This document shows positions 1 to 8,745 of a DNA stretch of 64,000 nucleotides, piece by piece. The notes beneath the pieces were generated by a model. That model saw only the letters and a program-made list of their open reading frames with translations. It made no database searches and was not told where the DNA came from. The number at the start of each line of letters is the position of its first letter. Position 1 is the first letter of the stretch. The stretch is from Anaerofustis butyriciformans (GTDB lineage: Bacteria; Bacillota; Clostridia; Eubacteriales; Anaerofustaceae). Made by a program: the position numbers and the translations under genes. The stretch covers positions 434,001 through 498,000 of the forward strand of contig NZ_JAYFFH010000001.1 of the NCBI RefSeq assembly GCF_036289385.1, in the 5' to 3' direction.

Positions 1-56
1 CTTTTATGGGTTACTTTTGCAGGATATTTAAATTTTATGATTATTCTTTTAAATTA

Positions 57-84
57 AAAAAAGCTTCAATTAAGAAGCTTTTTT
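57..84 (-). terminator. Intrinsic terminator after the tandem ATP-grasp gene
   Basis: An inverted repeat GCTTC/GAAGC, extended by A and T runs into about an 11-bp stem with an AATTAA loop, overlaps the stop codon at 83-85. The flanking A and T runs make it usable in both directions. Confidence 0.75.
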
Positions 85-2488
85 ACCTTATAGGAAGTTT
101 AACTATACTATATTTCCCTCTAAAATTCTCATCTCCATAAGAAATTTTTTTCTCTTTTAATTTATATAATAAATAATCCATTGTTTTTGGAGATAATTTT
201 TCAATAGCTGGGTAATCAGGGAACCTATTTATTTCCGGGAATTTTATTCCACTCTCTGTTATTGCAAGGTCAAATCCAAAATATTCAAGTTCGGGAATAT
301 TTCTTGCAACATCCAAAACTGTCTGTTTTACTTTTTCCCAGTTTGGTAGATAACCTTCTATTTTTACATTAGTATCAGGATGATATAAACAAGGTTTAAT
401 TTCATTATCTTCAATAATTTTTGCATCATAAAATTTTCCAGTTTCAATATCAATTTTTGCAAACATTCCCCCTGCTCCCATATTATCTACGGCACCGGTT
501 CTTTTAGATCCAAATCTCATATAAGCATTCCCTATTTCAGGATTTTTACCATCTTTTTTAAATACAATCATTCGTATTGTATTAACAGCACCTGAATATA
601 TATTTTTAATTACAGGATGCATATTTATATATTCCGTTATTAAGTATTGATTATTAACATCTTTTAAAATATTAAGCACATCTTCTTTTTTTGCTTGTTC
701 ATGATTAAGATAGTATTTACCGTCTAAATATTCAAATTTATAAAATCCGTCACCATGAGAACCTTCATCGGGTTTTAGAGCAAGTGATTTTTTTTCTTTT
801 ACAAGTTTAAAAATATCTTCAAAAGTATTTGAATACCCTTTGGGACAATCCATCATAGAAATAACTTTATTATTTCCATTTTTTAGAATTATATGGTAAT
901 AATATTCAGGAAAACAATTATTATAATCAGAACAAATATACTTTACGGTTATTTTATCTTCCATCCATTTTCTGTATTCATTATTTATATGTCTTAACCA
1001 TCTATACTCAAAATCAGAAATATAATTATTATAATTCTCATCATTTATTCCGTATTGATTTATTCTGTAAGATATAAAACCATGTTTTTTTGCCCATATT
1101 TTTTCTTTAAATGTAGTATCCTTATTTGTAATAAAGTCTTTTAACTGCTCTTTGGGAAATTTTATTGAAAGATAGGGAAGTAAACCTTTCGGGAAAAATA
1201 GTTTTGCATATGTGGCTCTTACTTTAAGTTTTACTTTCTTCATTCCCCTTTTTGTTTTTACCGATAAGCCTTTATATGCTTTTCTTTTTTGCTCAACTTT
1301 ATATTTTAAATATTTTGATGTTTCAATACTAAAAGGAACAGATTTAGGATATTCTGGATGACCATCCCAACTTATAATTTTAAACCCATCATCTGTTATC
1401 ATTATCTTCAAACCAAAAAACTCAAGTTCAGGAGCAAAATATCCTATATTTTTTACGGTTTCTTTAATCTCATTCCAAAAAGGAATTTTACTTGGAATAG
1501 CATAATCATTATTTGGATTTTTTGTTTTCTTTATTCTATTTCCTCTATTTATGCTTACACTATCTGAAATTTTACCATTTATAGTATCTATATAAGCATA
1601 TACAGTACTTTCATACCATTCTTCGTTTTCTATTTCCATTAATTCTTCATCATTAGAATCTTCTTCATATAATCTAAATAAAATATCATTATTGTTATTT
1701 TCATCGTCATTTAAGTTTGTCTCTTCTTTAAATGATGTATTTTTTAAAATATCAATATTATTATTTAAAAATTTATTTTTTTCAAATGAAATATATGCAT
1801 CTCCGATTTTAGGATTATCACCTTTAGAGTTAAAAACTATTAAGTTTATTAATCCTCCTTCAAAATCTTTTTTAGGAATTAATTCTTCTGTAATAATAAC
1901 ACTTTTATTTATTTTTGAAATATAATCTATTAATTCTTTTTCTTTTACCTTTTTTCTATTTATATAAAACTTATCATGTTCCCATTCAATCAAATCTCTT
2001 TGAGAACTATTTGAAATATATAATCTAACCTTTTTCTCTTCTTTTATTGTATTAATTACATCTTTCCATGTATCATTTTTATTATTTACATTAAGAGGAA
2101 TAATAAGTTTATCATTGTATCTGTTTGTAATATGGTAAAAACATTTTGGCATTCTATCTCTAAAAGGTTTAAAAATATTATAAATAGTTACCTTATCTGA
2201 TATCCACTTGCCATATATTCCATTAATTGGTCTTAAAAAAGCATAATCCTTTGCAGATATAATATCCTTATAATTTTCTTCGTTTATGTTTAAACTTCTC
2301 ACCTGTTCAGGTAAAAATCCTCTTTTTACTGCCCAGCTTGTTTCTTTAAAAGAATAATGTTTATCTTTTAAATAACTTCTATATACTCCTCGTATCCATT
2401 TTCTTGCCTCTGCACCTGTAAAACCGTTTGAAGTATTTGGAAAAGCTAAAATATTTAATCCGTATTTTTTTATGTCATTAAAGGACAT
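83..2488 (-). CDS. Tandem ATP-grasp protein (sugar-transfer-associated type), N-terminal copy degenerate
   Basis: This 801-aa protein consists of two related halves. The C-terminal half (about 420-790) carries a recognisable ATP-grasp core of the sugar-transfer-associated family: LALKPDEGSHGDG as lysine and glycine-rich loop, VNTIRM, VDNMGAGG, and a terminal metal-site-like FPEINRFPDYP. The N-terminal half (about 1-400) has the same entry motif (KxxxWAKKHGF-like) and the same closing block, but the glycine loop, the NTIR motif and the DNxGxGG motif are gone. In their place is an acidic, Asn-rich insertion around residues 255-290. ATP-grasp proteins join a carboxylate to an amine or similar nucleophile; the substrate here is unknown, probably a cell-surface glycan or peptide. 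Its start codon overlaps the stop of the upstream gene by one base (TAATG), so the two are likely translationally coupled. There is no signal peptide, so it acts in the cytoplasm. Confidence 0.75.
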   Translation of the reverse strand: MSFNDIKKYGLNILAFPNTSNGFTGAEARKWIRGVYRSYLKDKHYSFKETSWAVKRGFLPEQVRSLNINEENYKDIISAKDYAFLRPINGIYGKWISDKVTIYNIFKPFRDRMPKCFYHITNRYNDKLIIPLNVNNKNDTWKDVINTIKEEKKVRLYISNSSQRDLIEWEHDKFYINRKKVKEKELIDYISKINKSVIITEELIPKKDFEGGLINLIVFNSKGDNPKIGDAYISFEKNKFLNNNIDILKNTSFKEETNLNDDENNNNDILFRLYEEDSNDEELMEIENEEWYESTVYAYIDTINGKISDSVSINRGNRIKKTKNPNNDYAIPSKIPFWNEIKETVKNIGYFAPELEFFGLKIMITDDGFKIISWDGHPEYPKSVPFSIETSKYLKYKVEQKRKAYKGLSVKTKRGMKKVKLKVRATYAKLFFPKGLLPYLSIKFPKEQLKDFITNKDTTFKEKIWAKKHGFISYRINQYGINDENYNNYISDFEYRWLRHINNEYRKWMEDKITVKYICSDYNNCFPEYYYHIILKNGNNKVISMMDCPKGYSNTFEDIFKLVKEKKSLALKPDEGSHGDGFYKFEYLDGKYYLNHEQAKKEDVLNILKDVNNQYLITEYINMHPVIKNIYSGAVNTIRMIVFKKDGKNPEIGNAYMRFGSKRTGAVDNMGAGGMFAKIDIETGKFYDAKIIEDNEIKPCLYHPDTNVKIEGYLPNWEKVKQTVLDVARNIPELEYFGFDLAITESGIKFPEINRFPDYPAIEKLSPKTMDYLLYKLKEKKISYGDENFRGKYSIVKLPIR

Positions 2489-3084
2489 TATATAAGTACC
2501 CCCTTATTCTTTTCATAATCCTTTGGTGAATTAAAATCTTGTGTATCATCCTGAATATAAACATATTTATCCTTTATTTCTTTTTCATCAAAAGAAAGTC
2601 CTTGAAATGATTGATACACCTGCCAGCCTATACACTTTTCAATTTTACCTTCTAAATATAATTTCCTTACATTCTCAACATGCTTAGTAAACACATTTGA
2701 ATCTTTTATCTTAATTGCAACAATAGATTTACCATTACCAAAAAACAATAAATCATCAGTATTTATTTTTATAATTTTTTCCATTGCCTTATCAGAATAA
2801 TATGTGTCACCATATAAAAAACATATATTATCTTCTATAAGTTCATTTGTAAATCTATCAATTTCTAAAATATTATGTTTAGGTTCATATCTTTTTGAAC
2901 CATTTATTTCATACCTTTTATCATGAGAAGTTATTATTACTTCGCTGTCCTTATCAAATTCATTTAACAACCTTACAGTTCTTTCTATAATCTTTTCCCC
3001 ATTAACTTCTATAAAATGCTTGGGAATATTTTTATAATTATGCCATCTTTTCCCTTTCCCATCAGCCATTATTATATACTTCAT
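2488..3084 (-). CDS. Nucleotidyltransferase-like protein (MobA/GlmU-type fold)
   Basis: This 198-aa protein opens with MKYIIMADGKGKRW followed by IPKHFIEVNGEKIIERTVR. This is the pattern of sugar-phosphate and MobA-like nucleotidyltransferases (AxGxGxR...PK...G..ll), with the usual L-A-G altered to M-A-D. A later FLYGDTYYS fits the metal-binding aspartate. It is shorter than typical sugar nucleotidyltransferases (about 230-300 aa) and lacks an obvious C-terminal domain. It sits 9 bp after the upstream ATP-grasp gene and overlaps the downstream one by one base, so it is in the same operon and probably activates a sugar or polyol phosphate for the surface polymer. The exact nucleotide and sugar cannot be told. 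Confidence 0.6.
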   Translation of the reverse strand: MKYIIMADGKGKRWHNYKNIPKHFIEVNGEKIIERTVRLLNEFDKDSEVIITSHDKRYEINGSKRYEPKHNILEIDRFTNELIEDNICFLYGDTYYSDKAMEKIIKINTDDLLFFGNGKSIVAIKIKDSNVFTKHVENVRKLYLEGKIEKCIGWQVYQSFQGLSFDEKEIKDKYVYIQDDTQDFNSPKDYEKNKGVLI

Positions 3085-3093
3085 ATATTACCT

Positions 3094-4140
3094 CTATTTT
3101 ATTACTTTATGATATCTGTAAAAATCTCCAAGTTCGTTATTTCTCTGACCTCCCCAAAGCTGTATAATATTTACACCTGAGGATGTATTTGCTTCAATAA
3201 TACATATTCCTTCAATAGTTAATAAAATATCCCAAGCTATAAAATGCATATATGGAATTTTATTTGCAAGTTCTAAAATTTCTTTTTTTAACTCTTGCCA
3301 ATTAGGAATTTTAACTCCTTCTATAGGTGCCTTAGAGTCAGGATGAATTTTATATACATTTAAGTTATGAAGACATCTTGCCTCGGATAATTCTCCTGTT
3401 TCTAAATCTATTTTTGAAACAAGTCCTCCTCTGCTTCCATTATCTACAGGTATTGTCTTTTTTGTTCCTATTCTTTGTACGGCAAAGAAAATTTTTATTT
3501 TCTTGGTATGAATATCTCTTAATGTAATTAATCTTATTGTATTTACTGTTTTATCATATATTTTATTTGCATACTCGTGTTGACTTATACATTCCACGAT
3601 TATCCAATTATCCCTTTTAACCAAAAAAGAAACAAACTGTTTCTCATTTAATTCATTTCTATCTACAAAAATATGACCATTATCATAAGTTAAAATATTA
3701 ACATCTTTTCCTTTTCCTGCTCCATAAGGTTTTATAAATAACTTTTTATGCTCTTTAAGAAGTCTTAATGCATAGTCATAGCCCACTTCACTATCATCAA
3801 AAATAGATAAAAAACCTTTATTTTTTATCATATAAATTTCCGGAACTTTAATATATTGTTTCAACACTTCGTTTGCTACAATTTTATTATTAAACATAAA
3901 ATCAAAAGGTTCATTTATATATCTTGACCTGTACCAATCAAATTCAGATAAATACTCATTTTTATCATTGTGGTCTAAATCATATAGCATCCATTGATCT
4001 GCCAAAAAACCTCTTGTAAGATTTGCTCTTATTTTTTTATAAAAAGGACATTTAAAATGATTTTTTACAAATATAATTCTTCTAAAATATATAACAAATA
4101 ATTTTATTTTTTTTAAAATTTTCTTCGCAAGTTCAAACAT
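3094..4140 (-). CDS. ATP-grasp protein (sugar-transfer-associated type)
   Basis: This single-domain 348-aa ATP-grasp protein shows KLFIKPYGAGKGKDV (lysine and glycine loop), TVNTIRLITL, PVDNGSRGGLVSKIDLETG and WDILLTIEGICIIEANTSSG. The last of these carries the Glu-x-Asn metal site typical of active enzymes. The basic N-terminus (about 1-35) is rich in Lys, Ile and Phe and could be an amphipathic membrane-binding segment. It lies between the glycerophosphotransferase-family gene (14 bp upstream) and the nucleotidyltransferase-like gene. Proteins of this family cluster with capsule and teichoic-acid genes, where they are predicted to ligate an amino acid or similar group to a sugar; that role is inferred here. 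Confidence 0.8.
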   Translation of the reverse strand: MFELAKKILKKIKLFVIYFRRIIFVKNHFKCPFYKKIRANLTRGFLADQWMLYDLDHNDKNEYLSEFDWYRSRYINEPFDFMFNNKIVANEVLKQYIKVPEIYMIKNKGFLSIFDDSEVGYDYALRLLKEHKKLFIKPYGAGKGKDVNILTYDNGHIFVDRNELNEKQFVSFLVKRDNWIIVECISQHEYANKIYDKTVNTIRLITLRDIHTKKIKIFFAVQRIGTKKTIPVDNGSRGGLVSKIDLETGELSEARCLHNLNVYKIHPDSKAPIEGVKIPNWQELKKEILELANKIPYMHFIAWDILLTIEGICIIEANTSSGVNIIQLWGGQRNNELGDFYRYHKVIK

Positions 4141-4154
4141 AATTTCTCTCTTTT

Positions 4155-5270
4155 CTATGACAATTTATCTAAGACTAACTGTGCAAGTTTTGCAGTAGAT
4201 GTTCCAAGTTCTTTTGGCAAATATTTTTCTCTGTAATTATCAAGAGAATTTTGATTGTAATTACCTGATTCCAAGTCCATAATCAAATCTTTTGCATTTT
4301 TAAAAGCACATCCCGGCATTGAATAAAATGGATCAACATTAACTCCATTTTTTATTAGGTATTCATCATAATCATAAAGATAATAGTAAGTTTTTTTATT
4401 TAAAATTGCCGCTTCTACCGCAATTGCAGAATAATCTGTAATTAAGTACTCACAAACAGAAAGAAGTCTTACTGCACTAAATTCAGGACAAGTTAGTATA
4501 TTTGGATTATCTGTATTTATTTTTTGATTTGGATGACTTTTTACAATTAAAAAATATTTATCAAAATCTATATATTCTAAAAGCTCTTCCCATTTGGGAA
4601 TAATATTTCTTCTAAAAGTAGGCGCATATAAAATTACTTTTTTTTCTTTTAAAAAAGGATATTCATCTAAAATTCTTTCTTTATTAAATTCATTCGTTCG
4701 CAAAAGATAGTCTATTCTTGGAAGACCTATGTTATAAAGTTTATCTAAACTGGTATTAAAAGATTGAAGGTAAAATTGATTCCAGGATTCTGCCGATGAA
4801 ATAATTATGTCGTAATTTTGATGCATACATAATAAATTAGAAATTTCTTTACTTCTTCCGGAAGGTTTTCCAACTGTCTGATGTCCGGATTTTTTTATTT
4901 TTCCGATAGAATGCCACATCTGTATTATTGTTAATTCTTTTTTATGTTTACAAATAGAAACTATAGGCCAATAAGAATCTAATACACAAACCTTACTTGT
5001 AGCAAGATGATACATACTTTTAAAAGAATCAATAATAAATTTAATTATTCCTTTTTTATTATCATCTAATCTGTTACATATGTATTTTATTTCAATTCTA
5101 TTTGATGTCATATTTATAAGCTCATTTTGTAATAGTAAAAAATCCAAACTTAAAGTATTAGACTGCCTGCTTAAAAATAAAACTTTATTTTCTTTTATAG
5201 GGTTAAATTTTTTTATAAAATAATAAACTATATTGATAAATTTCTTTCCTAACTTTATTACAATTACCAT
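4155..5270 (-). CDS. CDP-glycerol glycerophosphotransferase family protein (TagB/TagF-like)
   Basis: This 371-aa protein has the family hallmarks. They are the IQMWHSIGKIKK block, YDIIISSAESWNQFY, NIGLPRIDYLL, a KKVILYAPTFRRN segment, KSHPN, and a C-terminal YLITDYSAIAVEAAILNKKTYYYLYD block. Members transfer glycerol-phosphate or ribitol-phosphate from CDP-polyols in teichoic-acid-like polymer synthesis on the inner face of the membrane. The length matches single-domain TagB-like enzymes rather than the longer TagF polymerases. A clear GAGGGG ribosome site lies just before the start. It is the first gene of the minus-strand cluster that continues through the ATP-grasp and nucleotidyltransferase genes. 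Confidence 0.85.
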   Translation of the reverse strand: MVIVIKLGKKFINIVYYFIKKFNPIKENKVLFLSRQSNTLSLDFLLLQNELINMTSNRIEIKYICNRLDDNKKGIIKFIIDSFKSMYHLATSKVCVLDSYWPIVSICKHKKELTIIQMWHSIGKIKKSGHQTVGKPSGRSKEISNLLCMHQNYDIIISSAESWNQFYLQSFNTSLDKLYNIGLPRIDYLLRTNEFNKERILDEYPFLKEKKVILYAPTFRRNIIPKWEELLEYIDFDKYFLIVKSHPNQKINTDNPNILTCPEFSAVRLLSVCEYLITDYSAIAVEAAILNKKTYYYLYDYDEYLIKNGVNVDPFYSMPGCAFKNAKDLIMDLESGNYNQNSLDNYREKYLPKELGTSTAKLAQLVLDKLS

Positions 5271-5382
5271 TGTTCCCCTCTTAGAAATTTAGACTAATTA
5301 TATCAATAAAAATATTAAAAATATTAATTTATACATTTAATTTACATAATAGAAATAAAGGTTTTACTTTAATTTTTTAAAT

Positions 5383-5415
5383 AAAATATCCTTAACATAA
5401 TGTTAAGGATATTTT
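5383..5415 (-). terminator. Intrinsic terminator after the CapA-LRR-ATP-grasp gene
   Basis: A perfect 15-bp stem (5383-5397 with 5401-5415) containing ATCCTTAACA and a TAA loop, with A/T runs on both sides, sits 5 bp past the stop codon. It separates the big fusion gene from the glycerophosphotransferase operon. Confidence 0.9.
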
Positions 5416-5420
5416 TTATT

Positions 5421-8400
5421 TTATCTATTTATTAATCTCTTTATTTTTCTTTTTAATCTCCTTGGAAGCATTCTGATAAATCCTATCTCCATATTTTTTG
5501 TATTTATCATTATCTTGTCATAAACAATAGGATTTATTCCTTCTATATCTTCAACTTCTCTTATTTTATCTTCATAAATATGTTTTTTTCCAATTTGGTC
5601 TGGAGATTGTAATACATCGAAATTAGGTTTACCATTTCCCTCTACAAATTCAACATCTCCATTTTCCGTAATACATACATCCCAACCAATATGTCTCATT
5701 TCGGGCACTTTCAATGCAGCATCGCATACTGCTTCTTTTAACTTATCCCAGTAAGGATATTTAAACCCTAAAATCTTTTCTTTAGAATCAGGATGTATAT
5801 CTGTTCTTATGTGAGCTCTGTTTATTGCTTGATTAACTTTTCCACTTTCAACATCTATTGTTGCAGCAACTCCACCTCCATGAAAGTTATCTATAACATT
5901 TCCGGCTCTTCCGAATCTTGCAACGGCACCCATTACTTTTGCTGTATTATCGGCACATACTAAAGTATAAACTCTAACAGTATTTAATGTACTTTCATTA
6001 AACTTTGCTATTTCACTATTTTGTTTAATTATTTCCTCAATTATCAAACCTTCTTCTTTACAAAGTTCAAATAAATTTTGAGCTGTATCATCATTTGTTT
6101 TTATTACTCTTGCACCTGCTCCACCAGTTCCTCTTACAGGCTTTGCAAAAAATTCTTCATGTTTTTTTATAAAAGTATTAAATTCATCAAAAGAACAACA
6201 ACTTACATCAAGCCAATCCCTTTTTACATACTTTTTAAAAGTTTCGTTAAACAATGCTTTATCCAAAAATATTTTTCTATATTCTTTTTTATTGCAAGCT
6301 TTGTGAACTCTCTTTCTGTATCCTTCGTTTAAAAATGTATCTCTTATATCAGGCTCTTTATTATAAAGTTCATAATCAAAATAACAATTATGAGTAAATC
6401 CTCTTTGGCTACAATATAATAACCAATCACAAAAATATACTGTAAGATTTACATTGTTATATTTTAAATTTTTCTGTGATTTATATTTTCTCTTAAAAGA
6501 CTTATATTTCTTTTTAAATTCCTCTTTATCAATTTCAGGCATTTTACTTCCAAGTAATTTAACTATACTTTCAAGTGTTCCATCAAAAGCTCTATATTTT
6601 ATATATTTTGAAGGTTGATTTTTACATTTTGCATAATATGGAAGAGGTGTTCCCAAAATATAACATGTTGAAATAATAGTAGCTGGATGTTTATCATTAG
6701 GTCCATTCATTGTTCCTACTATTTCTTTATTTAAACTTATATTATTATCCTTTTTAGTTATTAAAGGCATATATTTAACACATATTCTATTTTCATTTGC
6801 AAATTTATCTGCATAACTTCCTTTTTCGCAATATATTGTTAAATTATTACATCCAACAAAAGCATCTTTATCTATACTTGTAACTGATGGTGGTATCTTA
6901 ATACTTAATAAATTTTCACAATTTAAAAATGCATTTTTTTCAATACATTTTAATGACTCCGGAAGCCATAAGCCACTCATTTTTATACAATTTTCAAATG
7001 CGTTTTTTTCTATCTTTGTTACTTCATCAAAAAATCTTACACTTTCTAAATTTGTAAAATTTTTAAAGGCTTCTTTTCCTATTTTCTTTGTTTGTTTTCC
7101 CAAATAAACTAGTCTTGTACTATCATTTTTTTCTATATCATTGTTTACATAATATACAGTTTTTCCATCTACATTTTCACTTAGCTTAACTACACTGCTC
7201 ATACTTAAAAAAGAATGAAGAACAGCATAATCGTCATATATTTCATATATTCCTTCTTTTTCTTCCTTATAATAATTAAAATTATCATTTTCTGTTAGTT
7301 CAGGAATATTTATTTTTACTGATCTGTTTTTACTTATATTTTTCTTTTTGTCTTTTAAAATATTAAGTACTTCATTTATATCTTTATCTTCATTTTTTCT
7401 TAAATCATCTATTGAATTTGAAGAAACTTCTATATTTGTATTTAATATTATTTCGTTATTTTCAAGAAGTTTACTTACATCTTCATATGTATTTTTAAGC
7501 ATTGGAACTTTTTCCTCCGTAAGTCCCAAAGATTCTACAATAGGTAATACAGTAAATGGAATTCCCTTATAATTTTTTACAATTTTACATGGTATAAATT
7601 CAATTTTTGATTTTATTTGTCCATTTTCTTTTCGTAATTTTAAATTATAAAGAAGTGTGTACTCTGAAAAATTTGAATCAGCAAAAGTGTTTAAATGAGA
7701 AATTAAATTTCCCAAAGAGAAAAGTACAGGTTTATCATTTATTTTTTCAAACTTTTGAATAACATGTGCATGAGAACCTACAATAAAGTCATAGCCTATA
7801 TTAGATAAGTTTTCAGCCATTGAATATTGTCTTTGTGTAATTTCAGAAGTATATTCTTTTCCCCAATGCGGAAAACATACTGTTATTTCTGCTCCTCTTT
7901 CTTTCATTTTATCAAATACACTTTGAGCTCTATTTTGGGTATAAGTATTAAGTAAGTTTATTCTGCCTTGTCTGTTTAAGTTAAGCTGCATTTTATTATA
8001 AGAAGTTGAAAAGGCTGTAAAACCAACTTTTATACCACATATATCAACAATTACAAATTTATCTTCTTTCTTTAAAAATGTACCTGTTTGAATAATACCA
8101 ATATCTTTTATATTATTAATTGTATCTACAATTCCTCTTACACCTGCATCAATAGTATGATTATTTGCAGTTGTAAGCATATCAAAACCACATAAAGAAA
8201 GAGCCTCTAAATATTCATATGGGGCATTGCAATAATATGGTCCTTCATGTGTTAATATTTCACCTCTGTAAGGAGCTGTTTGCGATATTACGGTTTCTAA
8301 ATTTCCGCAAACAAAATCTGCTTTTTCAAAAATAGGTTTAACATATTTAAAACATAATGAAAAATCATATCCACCATCTTTTTTAGAATATTTTTCAATC

Positions 8401-8651
8401 ATGTTTTCTAAGCATAATAAATCACCTGTAAAAATTAAAGATATTTCATCTTTATTATCTTTTATAGATTTAAAACATTTATTATCATCAGACAAGACAA
8501 ATCTTCTTATATTTAAATGCTTTTCAATATTTTTATTAATATTTTCTCTTTTCTTTAGTTCATAACTTGGACTTTTATATTCATACTTTTCTATTTGAGG
8601 ATATTCCAAAACATTAGTCTCCTTTTTATATAATATTTTAAATTTTATCAT
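5421..8651 (-). CDS. CapA-like metallophosphatase - LRR_5 - ATP-grasp three-part fusion
   Basis: This 1076-aa protein has three recognisable parts. Residues about 70-390 are a CapA/PgsA-type (PGA_cap) domain with FTGDLLC, VCGNLETVIS, TTANNHTIDAG, CFPHWGKEY and GSHAHVIQ, i.e. the metal-binding D, N, H and GxHxH residues of calcineurin-like enzymes. Residues about 510-635 hold BspA-type leucine-rich repeats (LRR_5) with the recurring pattern 'I.KNAF.NC..L..I..P'. Residues about 840-1040 are an ATP-grasp domain with FFAKPVRGTGGAGARV, LNTVRVYTL, VIDNFHGGG and VEFVEGNGKPNFD. CapA proteins are linked to poly-gamma-glutamate and surface-polymer synthesis. No signal peptide or membrane segment is visible, so this form seems cytoplasmic. 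The ribosome site is weak. The ATP-grasp part is related to the ones in the adjacent operon. Confidence 0.85.
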   Translation of the reverse strand: MIKFKILYKKETNVLEYPQIEKYEYKSPSYELKKRENINKNIEKHLNIRRFVLSDDNKCFKSIKDNKDEISLIFTGDLLCLENMIEKYSKKDGGYDFSLCFKYVKPIFEKADFVCGNLETVISQTAPYRGEILTHEGPYYCNAPYEYLEALSLCGFDMLTTANNHTIDAGVRGIVDTINNIKDIGIIQTGTFLKKEDKFVIVDICGIKVGFTAFSTSYNKMQLNLNRQGRINLLNTYTQNRAQSVFDKMKERGAEITVCFPHWGKEYTSEITQRQYSMAENLSNIGYDFIVGSHAHVIQKFEKINDKPVLFSLGNLISHLNTFADSNFSEYTLLYNLKLRKENGQIKSKIEFIPCKIVKNYKGIPFTVLPIVESLGLTEEKVPMLKNTYEDVSKLLENNEIILNTNIEVSSNSIDDLRKNEDKDINEVLNILKDKKKNISKNRSVKINIPELTENDNFNYYKEEKEGIYEIYDDYAVLHSFLSMSSVVKLSENVDGKTVYYVNNDIEKNDSTRLVYLGKQTKKIGKEAFKNFTNLESVRFFDEVTKIEKNAFENCIKMSGLWLPESLKCIEKNAFLNCENLLSIKIPPSVTSIDKDAFVGCNNLTIYCEKGSYADKFANENRICVKYMPLITKKDNNISLNKEIVGTMNGPNDKHPATIISTCYILGTPLPYYAKCKNQPSKYIKYRAFDGTLESIVKLLGSKMPEIDKEEFKKKYKSFKRKYKSQKNLKYNNVNLTVYFCDWLLYCSQRGFTHNCYFDYELYNKEPDIRDTFLNEGYRKRVHKACNKKEYRKIFLDKALFNETFKKYVKRDWLDVSCCSFDEFNTFIKKHEEFFAKPVRGTGGAGARVIKTNDDTAQNLFELCKEEGLIIEEIIKQNSEIAKFNESTLNTVRVYTLVCADNTAKVMGAVARFGRAGNVIDNFHGGGVAATIDVESGKVNQAINRAHIRTDIHPDSKEKILGFKYPYWDKLKEAVCDAALKVPEMRHIGWDVCITENGDVEFVEGNGKPNFDVLQSPDQIGKKHIYEDKIREVEDIEGINPIVYDKIMINTKNMEIGFIRMLPRRLKRKIKRLINR

Positions 8652-8712
8652 AATGTAAAATATTGTTACCTTTCCTTTTCGGTAAAAGGTTTGTAAATTT
8701 TTTATAAAATAA

Positions 8713-8745
8713 AAAAAAGATACTGCAAAAGCAATATCTTTTTAA
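8713..8745 (-). terminator. Intrinsic terminator after the CoA-transferase family gene
   Basis: An AAAAAGATAcTGC arm pairs with GCAaTATCTTTTT around an AAAA loop with one mismatch. It overlaps the stop codon at 8742-8744. Confidence 0.75.
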
